Part shown: positions 8,150 to 15,688 of the stretch, piece after piece
How the letters are laid out: each line of letters opens with the position of its first letter
Numbering within the stretch: the first letter of the stretch is position 1
DNA from: Fusobacterium varium
GTDB taxonomy: Bacteria > Fusobacteriota > Fusobacteriia > Fusobacteriales > Fusobacteriaceae
Direction: 5' to 3'
Assembly: GCA_002356455.1 (NCBI GenBank)
Contig: AP017968.1
Location: 2,852,001-2,916,000 of the forward strand
Length of the DNA stretch: 64,000 nucleotides
Notes under the pieces: model-generated
Seen by the model: only the letters and a program-made list of their open reading frames with translations
Databases searched by the model: none
What the model was told of the DNA's origin: nothing
Made by a program: the position numbers and the translations under genes

Positions 8150-9502
8150 TTACTCTTTTACTATTACAGCTCTCATCCATTTTTTAGATAAAAAGAATAT
8201 TACTCCCATTAATACCCCAAATGTAGAAGCCAAAGGTGCTCCTAAGCCAAGTCCATACAAACCTTTATTTAAAAATACGCCTAAAAAGTAACAGGCTGGT
8301 ATTCTTATGAACAATGATGCTGAAGCACTATTAATGAAAGAAAACTTAGTATGCCCTGCCCCTATAAATAGCCCATTCAGACAAAATACAAATGGAACAA
8401 GAAGATAGTCATAACTTATTGCACTTAAATACTCTACTCCACATCTTATCATTTCTTTGTCTTCTCCAAACATGTTTAAACACTCTTCTGGAAAAATTCT
8501 CATAATTAAAAATATTACAAAGGAAATTCCAAGAGAAAATATTATTCCCGTTTTTAAAGTCTGTACTGCTCTTCTTATTTGCTTTGCTCCAATATTTTGT
8601 GCACTCATAGCTGAAACAGAAGCACTTACAGCAACAGTGGGAAGTATTGCAAAACTATTCAATTTACTGACTGCACCTACAGCAGCAGAAGCAGATACTC
8701 CAAAAGTATTAGCTAAAGCTGTTAGAAATAGAAATGACACACTTACAATAGCATTTTGAGCTGACGTAGGTATTCCTATTTTTAAAAGCAAATCAAATCT
8801 GTCTTTATAAAATTTAAATGATCTTAATTTAAAATCAAATATAAATCCATTCTTTTTCAAATAGATTACACATAAAATCATACTTATAGCTTGAGAAACA
8901 ACAGTTGCTATAGCTGCTCCCCCTGCTCCCATGCCATACTTAGCCACAAGAAGCAGATCCAGCCCAACGTTTACTATACATGCAACAGCAACAAAATATA
9001 ATGGATTTTTACTATCCCCCATTCCTCTCATAACAGCACTAAGAGCATTATAACCAAATATAAAAACAGTTCCAAGGGTTGTTACAAAAAAATATGCTCT
9101 TGTTTCTGAAAAAGCTTCTGCTGGTGTCTGAATCAATCTTAACAATGGATCCATAGTAAATATCATTAAAGCAGTTATAACAACTGCCACTATTAATAAT
9201 GTAGTAAATAAGGTACTTATTGTTTCCTTCATGGCCTTCCTATTTCCTATTCCCAAATATTGAGCTACAAGAACTGTTCCTCCTACAGTAAACCCCATTA
9301 CCATATTTGTTATCATAAACTGTACCTGTGAACCATTAGCAACTCCTGACATACTTGTAGTAGCTGCATATCTACCTACTATCACCATATCTGCAACACT
9401 ATACAATGTCTGTATCAAATTAGATATGAGAAATGGTATAGAAAATTTTATTAATTGTTTTACAACATTTCCCTTTGAAAGATCATTTTCAAATTTTTTC
9501 AT
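8150..9502 (-). CDS. MATE family multidrug/drug-metabolite efflux transporter
   Basis: The 450-residue inner-membrane protein has about 12 hydrophobic segments and the MATE signature at the N terminus (FSIPFLISNLIQTLYSVADMVIVGRY), with the second-half repeat IGIPTSAQNAIVSVSFLFLT. MATE proteins export cationic drugs or metabolites by H+ or Na+ antiport. The substrate cannot be told from the sequence. It is a single gene. The ribosome site GGGGAG lies in the gap before the ATG. An alternative annotation as a NorM/DinF-type pump would be the same superfamily. Confidence 0.9.
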   Translation of the reverse strand: MKKFENDLSKGNVVKQLIKFSIPFLISNLIQTLYSVADMVIVGRYAATTSMSGVANGSQVQFMITNMVMGFTVGGTVLVAQYLGIGNRKAMKETISTLFTTLLIVAVVITALMIFTMDPLLRLIQTPAEAFSETRAYFFVTTLGTVFIFGYNALSAVMRGMGDSKNPLYFVAVACIVNVGLDLLLVAKYGMGAGGAAIATVVSQAISMILCVIYLKKNGFIFDFKLRSFKFYKDRFDLLLKIGIPTSAQNAIVSVSFLFLTALANTFGVSASAAVGAVSKLNSFAILPTVAVSASVSAMSAQNIGAKQIRRAVQTLKTGIIFSLGISFVIFLIMRIFPEECLNMFGEDKEMIRCGVEYLSAISYDYLLVPFVFCLNGLFIGAGHTKFSFINSASASLFIRIPACYFLGVFLNKGLYGLGLGAPLASTFGVLMGVIFFLSKKWMRAVIVKE

Positions 9503-9594
9503 TTACTCTCCCCTCAATATAAAATTTATCATATCCTTTTCATTTTACACTACTTTTTCTGGAAATAAAAGCATTTATTCTTCATCAATTCAAT

Positions 9595-9682
9595 AAAAAA
9601 GAATGATCTATAAACAAAATATAAATTTAAAATTTCTTATTAAAAATTTTAAAATTTAATTCATTTTTTAATCATTCTTTTA
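9595..9682 (-). terminator. Long terminator after the DUF711 gene
   Basis: On the minus strand AAAAGAATGAT (9682-9671 side) pairs with ATCATTCTTTT (9607-9595 side), which is followed by a T-run. The 60-base loop contains a second AT-rich inverted repeat (AAATTTTAAAATTT type). It lies 22 bases after the stop codon of the DUF711 gene. It has the same two-tier style as other terminators in this window. Confidence 0.55.
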
Positions 9683-9703
9683 TGTTATTTTATTAAAATT
9701 CAA

Positions 9704-11062
9704 TTAATTTTTAAAGCTATGTATAGGAGCAGGAATTCTTCCTCCTCTTTTGATAAAATTTTCACAGCTGAATTTATTTACAGCCATAATAGGAGCATAT
9801 CCTAATAATCCTCCAAATTCTACCATATCTCCTACTTCTTTGCCTATTACAGGAATAAGCCTTGCAGCAGTAGTTTTATTATTTATCATTCCAATAGCAG
9901 CTTCATCAGCTATGATTCCAGAAATAGTTGCTGCTGTAGTACTTCCTGGAATAGCCACCATGTCTAATCCAACAGAACATACACAAGTCATAGCTTCTAA
10001 TTTTTCAAGAGTCAAAGCTCCAACTTTTGCTGCTTCTATCATTGCATGATCTTCACTTACAGGGATAAAAGCTCCACTTAATCCCCCTACATATGAAGAG
10101 GCCATTACTCCACCTTTTTTTACATTATCATTTAATATAGCCAGTGCTGCTGTAGTTCCTGGAGCCCCTGCATGTTCAAGTCCCATCTCTTGAAATATTT
10201 CAGCAATACTATCTCCAACAGCTGGAGTAGGAGCTAGTGAAAGATCTATTATTCCAAAAGGAACATTTAATCTTTTTGATGCTTCCTGTGCAACTATCTG
10301 CCCGACTCTTGTTATCTTAAATGCAGTTTTCTTTACCACTTCACAAAGTGTTTCAAAATCAGCATCTCTCACTTCCATCAATGCTCTTTTCACAACTCCT
10401 GGTCCGCTTACTCCTACATTAATAACACAATCAGCTTCTCCAACTCCATGAAATGCTCCTGCCATAAATGGATTATCTTCTACTGCATTACAGAAAACAA
10501 CTAGTTTAGCACATCCTATACTATCTCTGTCTTTTGTTAGTTCAGCAGTTTCTATTATTATCTCTCCCATTTTTTTTACAGCATTCATATTTAATCCATT
10601 TCTTGAAGTTCCTATGTTTACTGATGAACATACTCTTTCTGTAACAGCTAAAGCTTCTGGAATAGAATCTATCAGTATTCTATCTGAAGGTGTGCATCCT
10701 TTCTGTACAAGAGCAGAAAATCCTCCTATAAAATTTACTCCACATTCCTGTGCTGCTCTGTCAAGAGTTTTAGCAATGCTTACATATGAATCTGTTTTAC
10801 ATCCTGCAGCTGCGATAGCAATAGGTGTAACTGATATTCTTTTATTAACTACTGGCACTCCAAATTGTTTTGCAATTTCATCTCCAACTTTTACCAAGTC
10901 TTTTGCATATGCAGTTATTTTTTTATATATATTTTCATTAAATTTATTAATATCTGGATCAGCACAATCTATAAGACTTATACCCATAGTGATAGTACGG
11001 ACATCTAGATTAGCTTCTGCTATCATCCTGTTTGTTTCCTGTATCTCTACTCTGGAAATCAT
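9704..11062 (-). CDS. PFL family protein (DUF711 / UPF0210)
   Basis: The 452-residue protein belongs to the UPF0210/DUF711 family, distantly related in fold to glycyl-radical enzymes but without the glycyl-radical motif. It shows [16 protein letters not shown] at the N terminus, the glycine-rich centre [19 protein letters not shown], and [20 protein letters not shown] toward the C terminus. No enzymatic reaction is established for the family. The gene follows the ACT-domain gene by 31 bases, an arrangement conserved in many Firmicutes and Fusobacteria, which suggests the ACT protein regulates or partners it. Confidence 0.88.
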   Translation of the reverse strand: MISRVEIQETNRMIAEANLDVRTITMGISLIDCADPDINKFNENIYKKITAYAKDLVKVGDEIAKQFGVPVVNKRISVTPIAIAAAGCKTDSYVSIAKTLDRAAQECGVNFIGGFSALVQKGCTPSDRILIDSIPEALAVTERVCSSVNIGTSRNGLNMNAVKKMGEIIIETAELTKDRDSIGCAKLVVFCNAVEDNPFMAGAFHGVGEADCVINVGVSGPGVVKRALMEVRDADFETLCEVVKKTAFKITRVGQIVAQEASKRLNVPFGIIDLSLAPTPAVGDSIAEIFQEMGLEHAGAPGTTAALAILNDNVKKGGVMASSYVGGLSGAFIPVSEDHAMIEAAKVGALTLEKLEAMTCVCSVGLDMVAIPGSTTAATISGIIADEAAIGMINNKTTAARLIPVIGKEVGDMVEFGGLLGYAPIMAVNKFSCENFIKRGGRIPAPIHSFKN

Positions 11063-11093
11063 GACATTCCTCCTTTAATTTTCAGCTGATTGA

Positions 11094-11363
11094 TTAAATA
11101 CGATGCATACAATTGAAGATATCTTCATGCTGCATTGAAATTATAACTCCCAATACTTTTCCTATTTGTCTAAGTTCTTCCCCTATAATTTCCATAGGTT
11201 TTGATGGAGCAGTGATATCCACTATCATCATCATATTAAAATAACCATCAACTATTGTTTGTGAAATATCAAGGATATTTACATTGGCATCTGATAAGTA
11301 TGTACATACTTTAGCTATGATTCCAACTTTGTCTGTTCCTAAGACAGTAATAATACACTTCAT
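11094..11363 (-). CDS. ACT domain protein (UPF0237)
   Basis: The 89-residue protein is a single ACT domain: beta strand KCIITVLGTDKVGIIAKV with the DKVGI ligand-site motif, helix VCTYLSDANVNILDIS, and strand FNMMMIVDI. Free-standing ACT domains usually bind amino acids and modulate a partner. It is the first gene of a two-gene operon with the DUF711 protein. GGAGGT lies upstream of the ATG. The ligand is unknown. Confidence 0.9.
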   Translation of the reverse strand: MKCIITVLGTDKVGIIAKVCTYLSDANVNILDISQTIVDGYFNMMMIVDITAPSKPMEIIGEELRQIGKVLGVIISMQHEDIFNCMHRI

Positions 11364-11521
11364 TTTTTACCTCCTGAATTTTTTATTTATATAAATTTTT
11401 AATAATACAAAATAATCCTAAAATATTTTATAATTATACCAAAAAATCTATCTTTTTACAATGATAAAAGAAAAATTTATTTGTTTATATCTTTATTTTA
11501 AAAAATATTTTTTAAATCAAA

Positions 11522-11944
11522 TCATTCATATTTTTTATATATACCTAATTCACGTTTTTTCTCTGAAACTTTTGCTAAAAGAGTTCCTTCAATTATATTT
11601 CTATATCCTTGTTTTTCAATTATACTCTTTATATAATCTATATGTGGACATCTCTCATAGTGATGATTATCAGTTACCATGCAGGAAGCCAAATGAATAA
11701 CTACTTCATCTTTTTTAATAATATTTTCTTCTTTTAACTTTCTTGATAAATGTCCCAAAAGACTTGAAATTTCTTTGCCGCAGCATCCACCACATTCAAA
11801 CATCATATATTGTATATTCTGTTCTTTAGAATAGATACTAAATGCTCTGTCTCTTTTATAAAAGGAATCCATACAATAAAATCCGCTGCATCTTCTTTTA
11901 GCTATCTCACATTGTATTATTACTATTAACTTTGTATTATCCAT
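11522..11944 (-). CDS. CGGC domain-containing protein
   Basis: The 140-residue protein carries the CGGC motif (ECGGCCGKEISSLLGHL near residue 51) that names a putative metal-binding family. Other cysteines are at the N terminus (IIQCEIAKRRCSGFYC) and in the HLASCMVTDNHHYERCPH segment, where Cys and His are spaced like a metal site. The family is found mainly in anaerobes and has no established reaction. The gene stands alone, with GAGGAGG before the ATG. A function in redox or metal handling is inference only. Confidence 0.8.
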   Translation of the reverse strand: MDNTKLIVIIQCEIAKRRCSGFYCMDSFYKRDRAFSIYSKEQNIQYMMFECGGCCGKEISSLLGHLSRKLKEENIIKKDEVVIHLASCMVTDNHHYERCPHIDYIKSIIEKQGYRNIIEGTLLAKVSEKKRELGIYKKYE

Positions 11945-12045
11945 TTTTCCTCCTCATACATTTAATTTCTTTGTTAAAATAATAGTAGTCCAGAAAAACT
12001 TTTTTGTCAATTTTTTCAACCTAATTGTAACACAACTGTCACAAT

Positions 12046-12150
12046 ATCTTGGTATATTAATAATATAAAATCTTTCCCCAAGATGTTTTATAATATAGAT
12101 TTATGAAGACAGGATAATTTGAAAAATGAGTTCAAATTATCCTGTTTTTC
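12046..12150 (+). ncRNA. Candidate small RNA or orphan terminator upstream of the DUF4438 gene
   Basis: A strong hairpin with 15-base arms, ACAGGATAATTTGAA (12109-12123) pairing with its complement at 12131-12145 and followed by TTTTT, ends no known plus-strand gene. The gene to the left is on the other strand and the gene to the right begins at 12221. The upstream stretch contains TATATT (12053-12058), a small inverted repeat ATCTTGG / CCAAGAT and a CCCC tract. A short transcript of about 80 bases ending at this hairpin would explain it. No well-spaced -35 box was found, so the RNA is only a suggestion. Confidence 0.35.
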
Positions 12151-12220
12151 TTTACTAAAATTGAAAAATGTATTAAAATATCAATAGTCAGTAATCATTA
12201 AAATATTTAGGAGGAAAGAA

Positions 12221-13087
12221 ATGATTAAAACAAACAAAGAATTTTTAGTTATGCAATCAGTAGGAGGAAAAGTACACAGCCCTACTATAGCTTCTCCTTA
12301 CAGAATTTCCAGAGATGGAGACCCTATGATTTTACCAGCTACTGGTGGTATTTCTTACAATGTAAAAGTTGGAGATTCATGTATGACATGGGTAGGAGAT
12401 CATGTTGAACCAGGAGTAAGTGTCAAAAATGATAATGTTAATGAAAATAATGCTCTTATGGTCCTTGGATGCATTGGAAATACAGCAAAAGTAATGACAG
12501 GAGATGCTAAAGGAGCTACTGGTTTTGTTACTGGTGGTCATGGTGGAATTGAACATACTCTTGTATATTTCGATGAAGAAACTTTAGAAAAATTAAATAT
12601 TGATGATAAAATACTTGTAAAAGCTTTTGGACAAGGGTTAAAAATAGAAGGTTTTGATGATGTTGTATGTATGAATATTGATCCTGCTCTTTTAGAAAAA
12701 ATGAAAATAAAAATAACTAAAGATGGATGCTTAGAAGTTCCTGTAGCTACAGAAATTCCTCCTTATCTGATGGGGTCAGGAGTAGGAAGTGCTACTGCCT
12801 TTTCTGGAGATTATGATATTATGACAGGAGATAAAGAAGCAAATGAAAAATATGGTATTAATGAACTGAGATTTGGAGATATTGTTTTGCTTCAAGACTG
12901 CAACAATTGCTTTGGAAGAGATTATCTAAAGGGGTCAGTTACTATTGGAGTAGTTGTTCACAGTGATTGTATAAAAGCTGGACATGGCCCTGGAGTCACT
13001 GCTATCATGAGCTGTCCTGTTTCAAAAATCAGAGGAAGAAAAGATAAAAATGCTAATATAGCATATTACCTAGGAATTACAAAGTAA
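12221..13087 (+). CDS. DUF4438 domain-containing protein
   Basis: The 288-residue protein matches the DUF4438 family (Thermotoga TM1086-like), known mainly from structural genomics. Visible conserved stretches include VGDHVEPGVSV, MVLGCIGNTAKV, GHGGIEHTLVYF and the C-terminal ADCIKAGHGPGV-type motif (here HSDCIKAGHGPG) rich in His, Asp and Cys. The catalytic activity is unknown. A strong AGGAGG precedes the ATG. It is a single transcription unit with its own terminator. Confidence 0.82.
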   Translation: MIKTNKEFLVMQSVGGKVHSPTIASPYRISRDGDPMILPATGGISYNVKVGDSCMTWVGDHVEPGVSVKNDNVNENNALMVLGCIGNTAKVMTGDAKGATGFVTGGHGGIEHTLVYFDEETLEKLNIDDKILVKAFGQGLKIEGFDDVVCMNIDPALLEKMKIKITKDGCLEVPVATEIPPYLMGSGVGSATAFSGDYDIMTGDKEANEKYGINELRFGDIVLLQDCNNCFGRDYLKGSVTIGVVVHSDCIKAGHGPGVTAIMSCPVSKIRGRKDKNANIAYYLGITK

Positions 13088-13155
13088 ATTAAGATATATC
13101 AAAAATTGTAATTAGATTTAATATATCTAAAAATTATAAATGAATTTAAAATATT

Positions 13156-13188
13156 AAGATGGATGACAAAAACTCATCCATCTTTTTT
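13156..13188 (+). terminator. Terminator of the DUF4438 gene
   Basis: A perfect stem AAGATGGATGA / TCATCCATCTT with a seven-base loop and a following T6 run is a textbook intrinsic terminator, 69 bases after the stop codon. Confidence 0.9.
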
Positions 13189-13200
13189 ACAAAAAACTTG

Positions 13201-13229
13201 TTGCATAAGTTTTAAAAAGATGGTATATT
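13201..13229 (+). promoter_or_regulatory. Promoter of the MarR gene
   Basis: TTGCAT (13201-13206), a 17-base spacer and TATATT (13224-13229) form a near-consensus sigma70 promoter. The palindromic operator begins five bases after the -10 box, where a bound repressor would block initiation. Confidence 0.8.
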
Positions 13230-13233
13230 AGTT

Positions 13234-13251
13234 TATGTGGTTAAACACATA
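13234..13251. promoter_or_regulatory. MarR operator, copy 1
   Basis: TATGTGGTTAAACACATA has perfect 6-base arms (TATGTG/CACATA) around GTTAAA. The identical 18-mer recurs at 13729-13746, in front of the next gene. The repetition and its position at the start site argue that this is the binding site of the adjacent MarR protein. Confidence 0.8.
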
Positions 13252-13268
13252 TTTTCAAAGGAGGATAT

Positions 13269-13703
13269 ATGGAAGACTATAATTTACAAAAATCATTGGG
13301 ATTTAAGCTGGAACTTGCCTCTCGTCTTACAACTGGAAATTTCAGTAAAAAATTAAAAGAAGATAAGTTCCCTATTACTCCTGAACAATGGGGAGTTATC
13401 AATTTTCTTCTCCATGAAGATGGACTTACTCAAAATCAAATATCAAAACTAGTTGGAAAAGATCATACTTGTGTATCAAGACTTATAGAAAATCTTATTA
13501 AGAAAAATATTGTAAAAAAAATACCTGATGCAGATGATAAAAGAATCAATCTCATATATCTCACTGAAGAAGGGAAAAAAATACAGAACAATGTTGTTCT
13601 CACTGTAAAAGAAAACCTGTATAAAGTTTTTGCTAATGTTACAGATGAAGAGAAAATTATATTTTCAAAAGTATTAGATAAAATAATAAAAAATTTGGAG
13701 TAA
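13269..13703 (+). CDS. MarR family transcriptional regulator
   Basis: The 144-residue protein has the winged-helix layout of MarR: LTQNQISKLVGKDHTCVSRLIENLIKKNIVKKIPDADDKRINLIYLTEEG covers the recognition helix and the wing with its DxR motif. Dimerisation helices lie at both ends. Its own promoter contains a perfect palindrome that recurs before the downstream gene. It is therefore probably an autorepressor that also controls the secreted protein and the flavoprotein downstream. The inducer is unknown; MarR proteins usually respond to phenolics, oxidants or thiols. GGAGG precedes the ATG. Confidence 0.9.
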   Translation: MEDYNLQKSLGFKLELASRLTTGNFSKKLKEDKFPITPEQWGVINFLLHEDGLTQNQISKLVGKDHTCVSRLIENLIKKNIVKKIPDADDKRINLIYLTEEGKKIQNNVVLTVKENLYKVFANVTDEEKIIFSKVLDKIIKNLE

Positions 13704-13728
13704 AGATATTCTAAATTTTTTATTTAAA

Positions 13729-13746
13729 TATGTGGTTAAACACATA
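13729..13746. promoter_or_regulatory. MarR operator, copy 2
   Basis: This is an exact copy of the 18-base palindrome TATGTGGTTAAACACATA, placed 22 bases before the start codon of the following gene, where it would block initiation or early transcription. It links the marR gene to the secreted protein and flavoprotein genes. Confidence 0.78.
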
Positions 13747-13767
13747 AAATAAATGGGAGGATTTATA

Positions 13768-14670
13768 ATGAAACAAATCAAATCTTTAAAATTTATGCTT
13801 CTGATATTTCTGTTTATTTTTGCAATTTCAGCTATAGGAAAAACTCCAGCAGGTGAACAGCAATTAAAAAGAAGCTATCTTATTCTCAATCTAACTGACC
13901 TCAATGATCTGCCTAAGGCTAACAGATGGCTGTTTAAAGATCATGCCTCTGACACAGTAAATATCAATGGACCTATCTTGGCTGGGTATTCTACCTATAG
14001 AGCTCTTCCTTTGCCTGAAGGAGCTGATCTTTATGGTGCATATAATTGGAGAATGACTGAACACTATTGGAGAGAAGATCCTTTTTCTATGGAAGATGAA
14101 TTAAATCAAGGAACAGCTATGAGTGAAGTATGGGTAGAGGGATACAATGAAATGATAGGAAACCCTGTAAATTCTGAAAAGAGAGCTGACTGGGAAGAAC
14201 AGGAAAATAAAAATGCTCACCCTGCTGCCTTTATTTTTGTAAACAGAAGAATAGACAACGACTTCAAAGGATATGGGCTCACAAGTGCTGATGGACCATT
14301 TTTTAGATTTGTAGCAGCTATCAAATATCCTGACAATGTTTCAGAAAAAGATGGAGAAGAATGGTTTATTAATTCTTTTATCCCTTCTATAATCAAACAG
14401 GATGATCTTCTGAGATGCTTTTCATATAAGGCTATTTCCCCTAAAACTTCCCCTTTTATAAGAGTAGTAGAATTCTGGTATAGGGATTCAAATACTTGGA
14501 AGAAAAATTGGGTAGATAATATGCCCGATACTGAAAAACCAAAATGGGCTGAAAAAAATCAACAGTTCCCTTATTTGAAGCCATATAAAGATATTGTGAG
14601 TATATTTTTAGAAGAGCATGCAGAAAGAGATTTTTTGAGAGATGGAACCGAGTACCATTTTACAAATTAA
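13768..14670 (+). CDS. Secreted protein with two related EthD/Dabb-like halves
   Basis: The 300-residue protein starts at the ATG after GGGAGG; an upstream in-frame ATG lies inside the ribosome site. It has a signal peptide (MKQIKSLKFMLLIFLFIFAISAIG). The mature part contains two similar halves: RMTEHYWRED in the first and RVVEFWYRDS in the second, each followed by Trp- and Asp-rich segments. This looks like a tandem dimeric alpha-beta barrel (EthD-like), but the reaction is not known. It is controlled with the MarR gene and lies 39 bases before a flavoprotein gene, so an oxidoreductive detoxification role is possible. Confidence 0.65.
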   Translation: MKQIKSLKFMLLIFLFIFAISAIGKTPAGEQQLKRSYLILNLTDLNDLPKANRWLFKDHASDTVNINGPILAGYSTYRALPLPEGADLYGAYNWRMTEHYWREDPFSMEDELNQGTAMSEVWVEGYNEMIGNPVNSEKRADWEEQENKNAHPAAFIFVNRRIDNDFKGYGLTSADGPFFRFVAAIKYPDNVSEKDGEEWFINSFIPSIIKQDDLLRCFSYKAISPKTSPFIRVVEFWYRDSNTWKKNWVDNMPDTEKPKWAEKNQQFPYLKPYKDIVSIFLEEHAERDFLRDGTEYHFTN

Positions 14671-14709
14671 TTAAAAAAGTAGAAGTAATAGTAATTTAAG
14701 GAGGAACAA

Positions 14710-15645
14710 ATGAAAATATTAGGAATATCAGCAGGAACTAGAAATGGAAATAATGACTCCATGTGTAAAGAAGCTTTAATGGGCGCTAAAGAAATGGGAG
14801 CTGAAATTGAATTTATCAGACTTCTTGATCTTGATATAAAATATTGTACTGGATGTATAGCTTGTGTCAAAAGTCTAATGAGTGGTAAAGGTGGGCAATG
14901 CATATTAAAAGATGATTTTGAATGGCTGAGAGATAAAATGATGGATGCAGATGGAATTATCTTTTCTGTCCCTATTTTCGAAAAAGGAGCTGCTGCAATT
15001 TTCCGTTCACTGACAGATCGTTTTGGACCTAGAATGGATAGAGGAAATAATTTGGCTGCTACTGAGATAGCAAAGCAAACTAATCGAAAAGTTCCTGATC
15101 AAAGAGTTTTTAAAGAAAAAGTTATTTCATATATAGCTCTTGGAGGATCTGACTGGACTACAAGAATACAGTGTGATTTTGAAATGCTTTCTTTAATCCC
15201 TATGTGGAAAACTATAAATAATGAAGTTTTTTCATGGTCAAAAAATGTAATCATGGAAGATGAAAAAGTGGCTAAAATACATCAAATAGGAATTGATTTA
15301 GCTAAAGCTGCTGTTGATATGAAAAATGCTCAATATCTGGGAGATAAAGGAGTATGTCCTCACTGTCATAGCAGAAACTTCTACCTAAATGATGATTCTA
15401 CTAAAGCTATATGCTGCCTATGCGGAATAGTTGGGGAAATAAAAATAAAAGATGGAAAAGTAAAATTTGAATTTCCTCATGAACAATTAGAGCATGCACA
15501 TAATTCTATGCCAGGTAAATTTATTCATATGAACGATATTAAGAATAATGAAGGAGCATTGATAGAAACTAAAAAAACGGAAGCATATAAAGAACGTCTA
15601 AATAAATACAAAGAATTTATTCAGCCAGCTTTTCCTATAAAATAA
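14710..15645 (+). CDS. Flavodoxin-fold NAD(P)H-dependent oxidoreductase with zinc ribbon
   Basis: The 311-residue protein begins with the FMN-binding flavodoxin-like fold of NADPH-dependent FMN reductases (MKILGISAGTRNGNNDSMCKEAL, then the cysteine-bearing CTGCIACVKS loop as in iron-sulfur flavoproteins, and DGIIFSVPIFEKGAAA). A C-terminal extension holds CPHC and CCLC pairs about 20 residues apart, a likely zinc or Fe-S ribbon. The family reduces quinones, nitro compounds or disulfides; the substrate is unknown here. The context, downstream of a MarR operator and a secreted EthD-like protein, suggests an inducible stress or detoxification operon. Confidence 0.78.
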   Translation: MKILGISAGTRNGNNDSMCKEALMGAKEMGAEIEFIRLLDLDIKYCTGCIACVKSLMSGKGGQCILKDDFEWLRDKMMDADGIIFSVPIFEKGAAAIFRSLTDRFGPRMDRGNNLAATEIAKQTNRKVPDQRVFKEKVISYIALGGSDWTTRIQCDFEMLSLIPMWKTINNEVFSWSKNVIMEDEKVAKIHQIGIDLAKAAVDMKNAQYLGDKGVCPHCHSRNFYLNDDSTKAICCLCGIVGEIKIKDGKVKFEFPHEQLEHAHNSMPGKFIHMNDIKNNEGALIETKKTEAYKERLNKYKEFIQPAFPIK

Positions 15646-15688
15646 TTTTAAAATATTTTTATTATACTAAATATTTAAATATCAAAAA

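Noticed and set aside
10614-11078. 154-codon plus-strand frame
   Set aside because: It is a shadow of the DUF711 gene, whose minus-strand product is clearly recognisable.
11461-11700. 79-codon plus-strand frame
   Set aside because: It overlaps the CGGC gene on the other strand, is made of low-complexity Phe/Tyr/Leu residues and has no ribosome site.
12060-12150. Identification of the candidate small RNA as FoxI
   Set aside because: Only a hairpin, a C-rich tract and weak promoter elements are visible; I cannot match the sequence to the known RNA.
13753-13767. Upstream in-frame ATG for the secreted EthD-like protein
   Set aside because: It lies within the GGGAGG ribosome site used by the next ATG, and the shorter start gives a standard signal peptide.
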